Source: [Mycobacterium] fortunisiensis
Lineage (GTDB): Bacteria; Actinomycetota; Actinomycetes; Mycobacteriales; Mycobacteriaceae
Assembly (NCBI RefSeq): GCF_019050325.1
Contig: NZ_VOMB01000016.1
Span: 459,548-523,547 of the forward strand
Direction of reading: 5' to 3'
DNA: 64,000 nucleotides
A program made the position numbers and the translations under genes. Each line of letters begins with the position of its first letter. Position 1 is the first letter of the stretch. Below the pieces are notes generated by a model, which saw only the letters and a program-made list of their open reading frames with translations, was not told the DNA's origin and did no database searches. Positions 51,962-61,112 of the stretch are shown one piece after another.

Positions 51962-53167
51962 ATGGGCACGTATTGGGCACGGAAACCGATACTGACAATG
52001 GCCCATCGCCGGGCCGGATTGGGCACGACACCATTGGGCACGAAGCGAGACAAGCGCTCGTTCGCAACGATCCGCAAGCTTCCATCCGGCCGGTTTCAGG
52101 TTCGCTACACCGGCCCAGATGGAATCAGGCACACCGCACCCTCGACGTTCGCCGCACGCATCGACGCCGAGGCATACATCGTCGCTAAGCGCCGCGACAT
52201 CGACCGCGAAGTATGGGACGCCGGTGACGACGACCGTCCCGACCCCGTCACATTCGGGACTTACGCTGCGGGCTGGCTCGCCGGCCGACAGGTTGCCGGT
52301 AGGCCGATCAAAGCGCGCACCCGCGAGCACTACGCGACCATCCTCGACGACCACCTACTACCGACGTTCGGCAACCGACAGGTCGCGGCGATCAAGCCGA
52401 AAGACGTACGCGACTGGTACGCGGCAACATTGATCGACAAACCCACGATGCGCAGCCACGCCTACAGTCTTCTGCGCACCATAATGGGCAGCGCCGTCAC
52501 CGATGAGCTGATCGACGCCAACCCGTGCAGGATCACCGGAGCCGGCCGAGCGAAACGCGTCCACAAGATTCGGCCCGCGAGCATTGAGGAACTGGCAACC
52601 GTCACCCAGGAGATGCCAGACCGCCTACGTCTCATGGTCACACTGGCGTCCTGGTGCGCTCTGAGGTTCGGGGAGACTGTCGAGCTGCGCCGGTCAGACA
52701 TCGACCTCAGCGACGAAGTGATCCGCATTCGCCGCGCAGCGGTACGCACCAACGGCGGCACGTTCGACGTGACGACACCTAAGAGCGACGCCGGGATCCG
52801 CGATGTGGCGATCCCGCCGCACATCATTCCCCAGATCGAGGACCATCTCGCGAAGTACGTGGGCAGTAGGCGTGATTCGCTGCTGTTCCCGAATGAGCAG
52901 GGCGACCATATACAGCCTTCAACGCTGTATCGGCACTGGTACAAAGCGCGAGAAGCTGCCGGACGTAAGGATCTGCGTTGGCACGATCTGCGGCACTCAG
53001 GTGCGGTGCTCGCTGCCGCGACCGGTGCCAGCCTCGCCGAACTGATGGCCCGCCTTGGGCACTCGACACCACAGGCCGCGATGCGCTACCAGCACGCGGC
53101 CCAGGGCCGGGATAAGCAGATCGCTGCGCTCCTGTCGAAGATCGCCGAGAATGGGGGAATGGCGTGA
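51962..53167 (+). CDS. int: Tyrosine site-specific integrase, phiRv2 type
   Basis: 401 aa from ATG 51962; ATG 51998 or a later TTG (52035) may be the true start, because the first 80 bases contain arm-type repeats. AP2-like N-terminus (ATIRKLPSGRFQVRYTGPDG), SAM-like core-binding domain, and catalytic domain with Arg in WCALRFGETVELRR, HDLRHSGAVLAA, LGHSTPQAAMRYQHA (His-x-x-Arg, His, Tyr). Very similar to my recollection of Rv2659c. Adjacent to attL, it should integrate and, with a directionality factor, excise the element. Confidence 0.95.
   Translation: MGTYWARKPILTMAHRRAGLGTTPLGTKRDKRSFATIRKLPSGRFQVRYTGPDGIRHTAPSTFAARIDAEAYIVAKRRDIDREVWDAGDDDRPDPVTFGTYAAGWLAGRQVAGRPIKARTREHYATILDDHLLPTFGNRQVAAIKPKDVRDWYAATLIDKPTMRSHAYSLLRTIMGSAVTDELIDANPCRITGAGRAKRVHKIRPASIEELATVTQEMPDRLRLMVTLASWCALRFGETVELRRSDIDLSDEVIRIRRAAVRTNGGTFDVTTPKSDAGIRDVAIPPHIIPQIEDHLAKYVGSRRDSLLFPNEQGDHIQPSTLYRHWYKAREAAGRKDLRWHDLRHSGAVLAAATGASLAELMARLGHSTPQAAMRYQHAAQGRDKQIAALLSKIAENGGMA
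51963..52042 (+). promoter_or_regulatory. Left arm-type repeats for the integrase
   Basis: TGGGCACG occurs at 51963, 51974, 52020 and 52035. The first two form TGGGCACGTATTGGGCA, which recurs identically at 63639 near attR. Such paired short repeats flanking the core are the usual arm sites of tyrosine integrases. Confidence 0.68.
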
Positions 53168-53625
53168 CCAAATATGTCGTCGTCTGTTGCGCAGGCGATC
53201 CGATCGCGTATCTCGCCGACAACCGGCCCGGGGGAACCTGCGAGCTGTCATCGCCCCGCGGCAAAGGCGCGAAAGTGCATGTCGGGGGAGAGGGCGATCC
53301 CGCACCGATGGGTGTTCAAGAACTCATTGCACAATCGAGATTCAACGACGCGAGGCTGACCGAAACGCAATGGGCAGACGGTCACCTCAGTTGGACTATC
53401 AATTGCCCGCGCTGCCCCAAGCAGGCCCGTATTCGGGCAGAGTCTCTGGCATTGGTAGCCGATCGCCTGTCTGGGCAGACTCTGCTGACTGTTGAAATTC
53501 CAGACCCGGGAATCCGGGGTGAGCGACACCCAGACGTGCGTCCCGGCGCATCGACGCAGACGTGCCGGGCGCATGTTCTTCCGCTTGGCGTGTTAAATCT
53601 CATCCTGACGCAGTTGAACCGCTAA
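53164..53625 (+). CDS. Hypothetical element protein
   Basis: 153 aa from GTG 53164, overlapping the integrase stop (GTGA). A CPRCPK zinc-knuckle-like segment lies near residue 90 (LSWTINCPRCPKQARIRAES); there are further cysteines near the N-terminus (VVVCCAGDP) and late (TQTCRAH). No family recognised. Position matches Rv2658c in phiRv2, but I cannot claim homology. Confidence 0.7.
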   Translation: MTKYVVVCCAGDPIAYLADNRPGGTCELSSPRGKGAKVHVGGEGDPAPMGVQELIAQSRFNDARLTETQWADGHLSWTINCPRCPKQARIRAESLALVADRLSGQTLLTVEIPDPGIRGERHPDVRPGASTQTCRAHVLPLGVLNLILTQLNR

Positions 53626-53710
53626 ACTATCCGCAGCGTTACACGTAGCGCTAGCACCGTCTCCGGGATACCGGCCGTACGGCATCTTTCTCGATGCTGA
53701 AAGGTCGGAA

Positions 53711-53953
53711 ATGGCTCGCGTCATCCACGAATCCCTTACGTCAGAACCCAAGGGCCCGAACAGGGCTGAGCGGCGTGCGCGCCGCTACGGGACCATGCAG
53801 GAAGCCGCCGAATACCTCGGCGTTACAGACCGCACGATCCGTCAGATGATCGCAGACGGTCGACTCACTGGCTACCGAAGCGGTAAACGCCTTGTGCGCG
53901 TTGACCTCAACGAGGTCGATGAGGCTATGCAGCCGTTCGGCGGTGCGGCCTAA
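53711..53953 (+). CDS. Excisionase-like HTH protein (recombination directionality factor candidate)
   Basis: 80 aa from ATG 53711 (ribosome site AAAGGTCGGA). A MerR/excisionase winged helix: GTMQEAAEYLGVTDRTIRQM, then IADGRLTGYRSGKRLVRVDL. An Arg-rich N-terminus precedes it. By size, fold and position behind the integrase this should be the excisionase. The 85-bp gap upstream probably holds the promoter of the rightward operon. Confidence 0.85.
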   Translation: MARVIHESLTSEPKGPNRAERRARRYGTMQEAAEYLGVTDRTIRQMIADGRLTGYRSGKRLVRVDLNEVDEAMQPFGGAA

Positions 53954-54225
53954 TGACAACTCAACGAAAAAGGCCGGCCCCGCCACAGGACCGGCCCTCT
54001 CGAAACACCACCAATGCAGCCAAGTCTACAGGCCATCGCCGACAGGACGGGTACGCCGCCCCCGACGTAGACGACCGGCTCGACGCCCAGGTGATCGCCG
54101 AGGCTGAGGCCCGCGGCTTCAAACTCGCCACCCGCTGCAGTGCATGTGGGCATTGGCTGGTGTCGGCGCCTTCGGTGGCGCTACACCTGGGGCCGGTGTG
54201 CCGCAGCAAGGCCGGTGACCGATGA
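53953..54225 (+). CDS. DUF6011-like zinc-ribbon protein
   Basis: 90 aa; ATG 53953 overlaps the previous stop (TAATG). Basic N-terminal 35 residues, then a C-terminal knuckle TRCSACGHWLVSAPSVAL..GPVCRSK, three Cys and one His, typical of small phage DUF6011 proteins. Function unknown. It overlaps the next gene by four bases. Confidence 0.75.
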   Translation: MTTQRKRPAPPQDRPSRNTTNAAKSTGHRRQDGYAAPDVDDRLDAQVIAEAEARGFKLATRCSACGHWLVSAPSVALHLGPVCRSKAGDR

Positions 54226-54647
54226 ACACACACGTTCACGCGCAATCGGTGTCCTGGTTCTCCGTCCACGGATGGGTAGCGCCGTACCTCGATACGGCCG
54301 GCCCGTATCCGATGATCGGCACACCGGAATGGGCCGCCCTGCCCGATGGTGATCGCCGGAAGTGGGCGGCTGCGCTTGATGCGGCGCGGCATTGGGCGTT
54401 GCGGCTGGAATGCAATCAGGAGGCCCGAGCGGAGGCGGCGAAGGCTGTTGCCGGCGGGGCGGATTGGTCCCAGGTGGCGCGAGAGATGCAGCAACTCGCC
54501 GACTTCCGTTCGGCCAATCCGTGGGCGAAGCGGGTTGTCGAACAGACCGACATCCCCGGCCGCGCCGTTGAAAGTGAGCCGAACTCACCCTCAAATGGCG
54601 CGGCTCACGGTTTCCAACCCTCGTGGGCGAAGCGGGTGGTCTCGTGA
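54222..54647 (+). CDS. DUF2742 protein (phiRv1/phiRv2-type)
   Basis: 141 aa. SWFSVHGWVAPYLD, YPMIGTPEWAALPDGDRRKW and ALDAARHWALRLECNQEAR match the DUF2742 pattern of Rv2656c from phiRv2 and its phiRv1 counterpart. Function unknown. ATG 54222 and the stop both overlap neighbours by four bases, so it is part of a tightly coupled operon. The C-terminus repeats PWAKRVV / SWAKRVV. Confidence 0.87.
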   Translation: MNTHVHAQSVSWFSVHGWVAPYLDTAGPYPMIGTPEWAALPDGDRRKWAAALDAARHWALRLECNQEARAEAAKAVAGGADWSQVAREMQQLADFRSANPWAKRVVEQTDIPGRAVESEPNSPSNGAAHGFQPSWAKRVVS

Positions 54648-55831
54648 CCGCACTCGTTGACCCCTACGCCGATGTACCGCCTCCTGGACACGGAGAAGAA
54701 GTTCAGACCTTGTTGTCCGGGCTACTCAATGCCGCCGACCTCGATCAAATGACATTTCCCGAGCTCACCGAGCACGTCCCCGGTCTCATTGTGGAAGGCT
54801 TCACGCTGCTTGTCGGTCCACCCAAAGTCGGTAAAAGCTGGCTCGTCGGCGACATCGCATGTGGAGCTGCCAGCGGTGGTCGAGTCCTCGCCGGCATATC
54901 CGTCAAGGCGCGTCACGTACTTCTCCTGTCGCTGGAGGACAGTCCGCGGCGACTGCAATCCCGACTCCGCAAGATCATGCGAGGGCAGCCTCTCCCCGCC
55001 AGGCTGGATGTCCTGACCGATGTCAACCCACTGGTACTCCTTGCAACCATCGCCGAATGGCTCCAGCGCCACGATGACTCGGCGCCGATGGTCATTCTGG
55101 ACACCTTGGGTAAAGCGAGGCGACAGACAGCGTCCAATGCCAATCAGTACCAAGAGGACTACGGATTCGCGGGAACCATCAAGACGCTCATTGACGCGGT
55201 ACCGGGCGCCGCGCTGGTGGCCGTGCACCACACCCGAAAGCAAGGCGCTGACGACTTCCTCGACACCGTGAGCGGTACGCAGGGCATCGCTGGCGCGGCT
55301 GATTCCGTGATTGTCCTGTCGCGCAAGCGCAAGAGCGATGAGGGCATCTTGTCGGTCACTGGACGCGACATTGAGGAGAACGAATACGGAGTTCGTACCG
55401 AGGGCGGCCTGTGGTCGCTGGACGGCATGGACATCCTCGACGCGGCCGCCACTGTGAACTCCAGACGGGAGCAAGCCGGCAAGGCGCGACTCGGCGACCG
55501 GTCCGCCGACGCTCTTGCGTTCGTCAACGGACGCAGCCAAACCACGCCTTCCGACCTCGCCGAACATCTCGACATCACCGGGAAGGCCGCCGGGGATCTG
55601 CTCCGGGAGTTGTTTGACCGGGACTACATCGCCAAACGGGTGCGCGGAACCTATGAGCCGAAAACCCCCGAAATCGCCGAAAGTCCCGAAACCACAGGTC
55701 AGCCGGATGACCGCCCACCAGCCAATTCGGGCAATTCGGGGGTTTCGGTACCTGGTGGGATCACCGATCGAACCACCGGGATGACAGATCGAGTCAAAGC
55801 CATCCTCAACAGCAAAGGTCAACCATCATGA
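54644..55831 (+). CDS. RecA-like (AAA_25/RepA-type) replication ATPase
   Basis: 395 aa from GTG 54644, overlapping the DUF2742 stop. Walker A is LLVGPPKVGKSWLVGDI near residue 60, Walker B APMVILDTLGKARRQ, with motif ALVAVHHTRKQGADDF (H4-type) and GTQGIAGAADSVIVL. A C-terminal winged-helix-like segment (TPSDLAEHLDITGKAAGDLL) follows, then a disordered tail. This resembles hexameric RepA/DnaB-type helicase loaders of small phages and satellites. It replaces the larger Rv2655c-type protein of phiRv2. Confidence 0.85.
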   Translation: MTALVDPYADVPPPGHGEEVQTLLSGLLNAADLDQMTFPELTEHVPGLIVEGFTLLVGPPKVGKSWLVGDIACGAASGGRVLAGISVKARHVLLLSLEDSPRRLQSRLRKIMRGQPLPARLDVLTDVNPLVLLATIAEWLQRHDDSAPMVILDTLGKARRQTASNANQYQEDYGFAGTIKTLIDAVPGAALVAVHHTRKQGADDFLDTVSGTQGIAGAADSVIVLSRKRKSDEGILSVTGRDIEENEYGVRTEGGLWSLDGMDILDAAATVNSRREQAGKARLGDRSADALAFVNGRSQTTPSDLAEHLDITGKAAGDLLRELFDRDYIAKRVRGTYEPKTPEIAESPETTGQPDDRPPANSGNSGVSVPGGITDRTTGMTDRVKAILNSKGQPS

Positions 55832-56004
55832 AGCCCGCGAAGATCACCCGCCGCCGCACCCTGCGCGACGGCCGGCGCCTCGTACTCGCGGTCTGCCCAA
55901 TCTGCCGCACCTCGCACTGGTACCCGGAAACCTCCGAACAAGTCACCTGCCCCCGCCGCCCCGGCGCATTCCATCTCACCCCTCAAACCAGGAGCACCAA
56001 ATGA
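55828..56004 (+). CDS. 58-aa zinc-knuckle protein
   Basis: ATG 55828 overlaps the ATPase stop (ATGA), and its own stop overlaps the next ATG. Very basic N-terminus (KITRRRTLRDGRR), then VCPICRTSHWYP and VTCPRRPGAFH: three Cys and two His that could bind zinc. Gene status rests on the two four-base overlaps and uninterrupted coding pattern. Confidence 0.75.
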   Translation: MKPAKITRRRTLRDGRRLVLAVCPICRTSHWYPETSEQVTCPRRPGAFHLTPQTRSTK

Positions 56005-56561
56005 CCACCGACCCCAAGCGCATGAGCCTCGACGAACTCGATTCCGTCGCCGACCAGGCCCGCGCCTACCTCGCCCACCTCGAACAGGCCCGAGCCGATC
56101 AACCCGAACGTCTCGCCAAGGCCAGATCAGAAGCTGACGAAGCCCGCGGTTGGTCACTCATCGAGGAACCCTGGAACACCCTGATATCCGCTCTGCCCAC
56201 CTACAACTCAGACGGGCAACGCACCGGTGACGCACTCATGCTGCCGAGCATCACCGGCAAGGAACTGTTCGGCGCACGGCTGGCGTTCGACATGCTCGAC
56301 TGCGGCGAAGACCAGGACCGCCTCGAGGAGGTGAAAACCCGCTACTTCACCGAACTGAGGGGCGACACGGGATTGCTGTTCCTGGTGTGCATGGCCGCCC
56401 TGGATACCATCGCCGGCCACATCGTCCCCCAAATGGTCGATGAACTCGAAACGCACGCATCCAACTACGACGTGCGGGTGATGCTCGCCGAGGCCCGAAC
56501 CAAGGCATGGAACGGGCGCGTGAGCGAGCTGCGTGGCCCGCATGATGAAGCGGGGCACTGA
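56001..56561 (+). CDS. Hypothetical element protein, helical
   Basis: 186 aa from ATG 56001. The N-terminal 50 residues are charged and heptad-like, suggesting a coiled coil (LDSVADQARAYLAHLEQARA). The rest is helical (LFGARLAFDMLDCGEDQDRL, LLFLVCMAALDTIAGHIVP). No family recognised. Overlaps both neighbours by one to four bases. Confidence 0.7.
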   Translation: MTTDPKRMSLDELDSVADQARAYLAHLEQARADQPERLAKARSEADEARGWSLIEEPWNTLISALPTYNSDGQRTGDALMLPSITGKELFGARLAFDMLDCGEDQDRLEEVKTRYFTELRGDTGLLFLVCMAALDTIAGHIVPQMVDELETHASNYDVRVMLAEARTKAWNGRVSELRGPHDEAGH

Positions 56562-56893
56562 TGGAGATCACTGATAGTCAGGCCCGACTGATCCGTGACG
56601 TGGTGGCTGAGGTGATGCTCAACAGGCAACGCCTCGGTGCCCCGATCCCCGAGCGGGTGCGCGACCTCCTCCGCTACGTGTCCTGTAGAGGACATGAAAC
56701 CGACGCTGCCGCAACACAATCAGATCAGGATCCCGACGACCTGATCAGCACCGAGCAGGCAGCCGAAATCCTGGGCTGCAGCCCCCGCCACGCCCGCCGG
56801 CTGACCGCCGACCTCGACGGCCACCGGGTCGCAGGCAGATGGACCTACAGCCGCACCGTCGTCACCGAATACGCCCAAGGGAGAGCATCATGA
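56561..56893 (+). CDS. MerR/excisionase-fold DNA-binding protein
   Basis: 110 aa. The C-terminal half is a winged helix, DLISTEQAAEILGCSPRHAR, then DLDGHRVAGRWTYSRTVV. A second HTH of this type in the element: it could be a second directionality or replication-origin factor or a transcription regulator. The N-terminal half is helical (LIRDVVAEVMLNRQRLG). It overlaps both neighbours. Confidence 0.75.
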   Translation: MEITDSQARLIRDVVAEVMLNRQRLGAPIPERVRDLLRYVSCRGHETDAAATQSDQDPDDLISTEQAAEILGCSPRHARRLTADLDGHRVAGRWTYSRTVVTEYAQGRAS

Positions 56894-57936
56894 CCACCCC
56901 GACAGACCCGGTTCTCCGCGAGGCGATCAAGCGGTACTTGACCGACCTGCCCCCCGATGACCTCGCCGCCCTCATCCAGGAAGTCCACGACGAAGGCAAG
57001 GACGCCTACCCCCCCCCCCCAGTGGCGATAACCCTCCCGACAACGAACAGGACCCCAATGTCGCGTTTCACTCGATCAGACGCCCGCATCCTCAACCGTG
57101 TCGTCACCGCGGCCGGCGCCCAACTGCCCGACGTGTTGACCGCGCTGCTCGATGCTGCCAACGAGATCCACCGCGCCGACACCAACCCCGCTGACGATCC
57201 GCTCACCGGCCTGGCCGACGCCGCCGCAGACGGCAAGGTCACCGCCGCCAAGATCACCTCCGCGTTCACCAAAGCGGGCGCCCAGGCCGCACAGGCCGCC
57301 ACCGCGCAGCAGACCAGGCTCGCCGCCGAACGCGCCGTGATGGACCGCTTCGCCCGTGAGCTCCGCGGCGGCGGCGCCGATGAAATCGTCAACTCCTTGC
57401 GGCCCGCCTTCAACGCCCACATCGACGGCATCCGCGCCATCGCCGAAGGCATCGACAACATCACCACCGTCGACCCGGAGGCTTTCCTGGCTACCGCGGA
57501 CGCCGAAACATTGGCGTTGTGGCAGTCGATCCCCACGCACGTCTCAGCGTTGGACCGCATCGCCGGTGTGGCCGACTTGTTCACCCACGCCGGTGCAGCA
57601 CGGGTCATCACGCACCGTTCGTCCGGCACCCGGCTTGACGGCCTCGACGCGATATCCGGCCGAATCCTGTACTGCACCACCGATCAGATCGACCTCACCA
57701 CCGCAGTCGGCTACTGGAGGGCCAACGGCCCCGGACGCCACTCCGCCTGGTTCCGGCTCTACGGCGTTGCCCAACTCCGCACGGTCGACGAAGCCCGCGA
57801 ACGTCTGCGCGGCTGGTGCGAAGCCGCATTCGACGCGGCCCAACGTGCGCGGCAACGCAACTACTCCACCGTCGGCGGCCAACTCGTCGAGGACGCGCCG
57901 CAGCCCAACCCTTACCGCACCGAAGCGGCCGTGTAA
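56890..57936 (+). CDS. Hypothetical element protein, possibly two genes fused at a poly-C tract
   Basis: As written, 348 aa from ATG 56890. A run of 12 C (57009-57020) falls at codon 40-44, and just after it a second ATG (57058, MSRFTRSDARILNRVV) with nearby AGGA looks like a genuine start. One C more or fewer puts the first part into a frame that reaches a TAA at once, giving a 47-48-aa protein followed by a separate 292-aa one. The longer part is Ala-rich and helical with GWCEAAFDAAQRARQRN at its end. No family recognised. Confidence 0.68.
   Translation: MTTPTDPVLREAIKRYLTDLPPDDLAALIQEVHDEGKDAYPPPPVAITLPTTNRTPMSRFTRSDARILNRVVTAAGAQLPDVLTALLDAANEIHRADTNPADDPLTGLADAAADGKVTAAKITSAFTKAGAQAAQAATAQQTRLAAERAVMDRFARELRGGGADEIVNSLRPAFNAHIDGIRAIAEGIDNITTVDPEAFLATADAETLALWQSIPTHVSALDRIAGVADLFTHAGAARVITHRSSGTRLDGLDAISGRILYCTTDQIDLTTAVGYWRANGPGRHSAWFRLYGVAQLRTVDEARERLRGWCEAAFDAAQRARQRNYSTVGGQLVEDAPQPNPYRTEAAV
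57009..57020 (+). repeat. 12-base poly-C tract inside a coding region
   Basis: Twelve consecutive C within the 56890-57936 frame, giving four Pro codons. Slippage here would switch the reading frame between a fused and a split product; a sequencing length error is also possible. Confidence 0.95.
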
Positions 57937-57988
57937 GACCCGAACCGCTACCGAGATCCGACCTACCCGCCACATTGGAGCTGAACCA

Positions 57989-58258
57989 ATGACCGAAGGC
58001 ATTGCCCCCAGGATCGTCCGCGATGTCGTCGCCGTGTGCCGCACCATCGGCCGCGGTGACGACCCCGTGGATTTCGAGTTCGCAGCCCAGATCGTTGAAG
58101 CCAGCCAATTCCCGCCCTCAATGCTCGTCGCTGTCGCCTGCCGGATGATCGTCGACCTGTCCGCACAGATCGACGGCCCGCACAGCGTCGATGAATTCCT
58201 CGACTCGGTAATGGTGGGCGCCGTAGAGGCCTCGATGGAAGGATCCCACCATGCCTAG
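57989..58258 (+). CDS. Small hypothetical protein preceding the tape-measure gene
   Basis: 89 aa from ATG 57989 (ribosome site TTGGAG). Helical and acidic (IAPRIVRDVVAVCRTIGRGD, LDSVMVGAVEASMEG). Overlaps the tape-measure start by 8 bp. In phages the slot before the tape-measure gene often holds tail assembly chaperones; nothing in the sequence proves that here. Confidence 0.65.
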   Translation: MTEGIAPRIVRDVVAVCRTIGRGDDPVDFEFAAQIVEASQFPPSMLVAVACRMIVDLSAQIDGPHSVDEFLDSVMVGAVEASMEGSHHA

Positions 58259-61112
58259 CGGCATCGAACTGGCCACGGCGTACGTGAGCCTCACCGCATC
58301 CACGGCCCAGCTCTCCAAGGACATCAACCGGGCCTTCGCCGACGCCGAGAAAGCCTCTGGCCGTTCATCGAAGAAGATCAGCGCCAACCTGTCCTCTGGC
58401 CTATCCAGCACGAAGAACACCGCAGGCCGCGCCGGCGCCGAGGCAGCCGCCGAGTACGAACGCGCCCTGAAGTCCTCCATCCGAGGGGAGAGAATCGGCG
58501 AAGCCATCGGCCGCCCCATCGGCAAGGGAATCGGCATCGGCATCAAGGCTGGCATCGGTGTCGCCGCGGCCGGCGCAACTGCTGCAGTCGGCGCTCTGAC
58601 CTACGCCCTCACATCAGGGTTCGAGCGCCTCAAGAACATCGACAACGCCCGCTTCAAACTCAAGGCTCTCGGCAACTCTGCCGAGGACGTCAACACGATC
58701 ATGCAGTCGGCCACCGACTCTGTGAAAGGCACCGCGTTCTCACTGGACAAAGCCGCCAACACCGCAGCTTCTGCTGTCGCCGCCGGCGTCAAACCCGGCA
58801 AAGAACTCACCAAGTACCTGTCCACCACCGCCGACGCTGCCGCCGTCGCCGGCACCTCCCTGGACGATATGGGGTCGATCTTCAACAAGGTGCAGACCAA
58901 CGGCAAGGCCTACACCGATGACCTGCAGCAGCTCGCCGACCGCGGCCTACCGATCTTCACGTGGCTGCAAGAGCAGTACGGCGTCACCGGCGAAGCCCTG
59001 CGGAAAATGGTCGAAGACGGCAAAGTGTCAGCCGCCGACTTCCAGACCGCCGTCGAAACCCACATCGGCGGCGCCGCAACGACGATGGGTGAAAGCCTCG
59101 AAGGCTCCATCGAAAACATGAAAGCCTCCATCGCCCGCCTCGGCGCCAACTTCCTCGCACCGATCCTCGGCATGGACCCCGCCAAAGAAGGCTCCGACGC
59201 CGCCGCTGCGGTGCAGCGCATCACCGACAAACTCAACGAGATGGGCGCCTGGGTCCTGGCCCACCAGGACGACATCAAGCAGTATTTCGACACCGGTGTC
59301 GACGTCGCCCGCGACCTCGCCGGCGCCCTGGGTAATGTCGCCGGATTCCTCAAGCAGCACCCCGGACTCATCGAGGGTGTCGCCGTCGCCTTTGTGGCGT
59401 GGAAAACCATCACCGGTGTCTCCAGCCTGATAACCAGCCTCAACACCATCACCTCACTGCTGAAGGTGTCACTGCCTGCCGCGGCGGGCACCGGCGCCGC
59501 AGGCATCTCCGCCGCCCTGGCCAGGGTCGCCGTCCCCGCCTGGCTGGCGTACCTCGTCGGCAAAGAGAATCCGCTGGACCCCAACAACGGGATACCGCTG
59601 CCCAACGGTCAAATGCCGGTGGATATTCGAGATCCGAAATGGGGCGGCAAGATCCCGGCCCTGGACGACAACGGCAACCCCGTCGAACCGGTCGGGACAG
59701 CCGACCAGTGGCAGTCACGCGTACCCGGCGGCGGCAACGGACCCCACGGCCGCGCCCCCGCCGTCGACCCCACCGGCGGCCTGCTGAGCCCACCCGGGTA
59801 CATCCCCTACGACCCCCGCAAAACCCCGCACCACAACGCCGGCGGACCCATCACCGGGACCGGACCCAAGGGCAAAGACTCCGTCCTGATGTTCGGCGCC
59901 CCAGGCGAACACGTCTGGACCGACAAGGAAGTCGATGCTGTCGGCGGCCAGGCCGCCATGTACGCGTTGCGCGCCGACGCGCTGGCCGGCCGCATCCCCG
60001 GCTACGAAAACGGCGGAGCGGTCGGCGCCATCGACTACGCCTACAACCAGGCCGGCAAGCCCTACCAGTACGGCGCGTTCGACTGCTCCATGCTCGCCTC
60101 CCAGGTGTATGCCCGCATGGCCGGACTACCCCCCGGGCGCTACTTCACCACCGACTCCGATTTCGAGAAGCTGGGATTCAAGAAGGGCTACAAGCCGGGC
60201 GCGTTGAACATCGGCACCAACGGCGGCAGCGGCACCAACGGCCACATGGCCGTCACCCTCCCCAACGGTGTGAACGCCGAGAACGCCGGCGGCGCCGGCT
60301 CCATGTACGGCGGTGACGCCAAGGGCGCCAACGACTTCTCCCAGCAGTGGTACTACGAACCCCCCAACTCGGGCGACATGGGCGCCCTGCAAGCCAACGG
60401 GATGCAGGCACATGGCCTGACCGCCGGTGCAGCGCCCGGCCCGCTCGGACCCGACGGGCAACCCGTCACCCCAGGATCGGGTGCTACCGCAACCGATTCG
60501 GGCCGCACCGAAGGCTACATTCCCGCCGGCGGGGGGAACGCGAGCGTGGCAGGCACCAGCTTCGCATCCGGACTGCTCAACATGGGCGCAGAAGCCATCA
60601 ACGGTCTCATCGACCAGGCAGCATCCGCTGCCGCCACCGCTGCTTCTGCCGCGGCCACCGCAGGGTCGTTCGGCGCCGGTGGGCAAGCCGCCGGACCCGC
60701 CGCCGCGTTCGCCATCGGCATGGGCGCCAACGCCGCCAAACGCGGAGTCTCCTACGGCTTCCAACTGGCCGGCATCGGCACCGACGCTCTCATCGAACAA
60801 CTCACCCCATTCGGGGCGCCCCGCTGGCTGTCCACCGACCCCACCGCATTCATGCCACAGATGGGTGTTGCGCCGGCCGCGACGACCACAGCGGAACAAG
60901 CACACCAGCCCGGCGACCAACCCGTAGGCCCCACAGCACCCGAGCCAGCCCGAGCGAACCTGCCCGCACCCAACCCCGACGACCTCCACCCCGCCGCCAA
61001 CAACAACATCACCATCAACGGCGGCATCAACGGCATCAACCCCGACGAAGTCGGCGACCAGCTCCTCAAAGTCCAACGCCGCAACGCCCTGCAATACCAA
61101 GGCCGCCCATGA
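58251..61112 (+). CDS. Tail tape-measure protein with NlpC/P60-like motif
   Basis: 953 aa from ATG 58251. The N-terminus (ATAYVSLTASTAQLSKDINR, then EYERALKSSIRGERIGEAIG) and the span at about 85-120 match phage tape-measure proteins, as do the domain with TAFSLDKAANTAASAVAAGV and DDMGSIFNKVQTNGKAYTDD and the later Ala/Gly-rich hydrophobic parts. Around 585-700, AYNQAGKPYQYGAFDCSMLA and TNGHMAVTLPNG supply the Cys and His of an NlpC/P60-like peptidase, seen in many mycobacteriophage tape measures. At 953 codons it would fit a tail of roughly 140 nm if fully used. Surprising in an element without capsid or other tail genes. Confidence 0.88.
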   Translation: MPSGIELATAYVSLTASTAQLSKDINRAFADAEKASGRSSKKISANLSSGLSSTKNTAGRAGAEAAAEYERALKSSIRGERIGEAIGRPIGKGIGIGIKAGIGVAAAGATAAVGALTYALTSGFERLKNIDNARFKLKALGNSAEDVNTIMQSATDSVKGTAFSLDKAANTAASAVAAGVKPGKELTKYLSTTADAAAVAGTSLDDMGSIFNKVQTNGKAYTDDLQQLADRGLPIFTWLQEQYGVTGEALRKMVEDGKVSAADFQTAVETHIGGAATTMGESLEGSIENMKASIARLGANFLAPILGMDPAKEGSDAAAAVQRITDKLNEMGAWVLAHQDDIKQYFDTGVDVARDLAGALGNVAGFLKQHPGLIEGVAVAFVAWKTITGVSSLITSLNTITSLLKVSLPAAAGTGAAGISAALARVAVPAWLAYLVGKENPLDPNNGIPLPNGQMPVDIRDPKWGGKIPALDDNGNPVEPVGTADQWQSRVPGGGNGPHGRAPAVDPTGGLLSPPGYIPYDPRKTPHHNAGGPITGTGPKGKDSVLMFGAPGEHVWTDKEVDAVGGQAAMYALRADALAGRIPGYENGGAVGAIDYAYNQAGKPYQYGAFDCSMLASQVYARMAGLPPGRYFTTDSDFEKLGFKKGYKPGALNIGTNGGSGTNGHMAVTLPNGVNAENAGGAGSMYGGDAKGANDFSQQWYYEPPNSGDMGALQANGMQAHGLTAGAAPGPLGPDGQPVTPGSGATATDSGRTEGYIPAGGGNASVAGTSFASGLLNMGAEAINGLIDQAASAAATAASAAATAGSFGAGGQAAGPAAAFAIGMGANAAKRGVSYGFQLAGIGTDALIEQLTPFGAPRWLSTDPTAFMPQMGVAPAATTTAEQAHQPGDQPVGPTAPEPARANLPAPNPDDLHPAANNNITINGGINGINPDEVGDQLLKVQRRNALQYQGRP

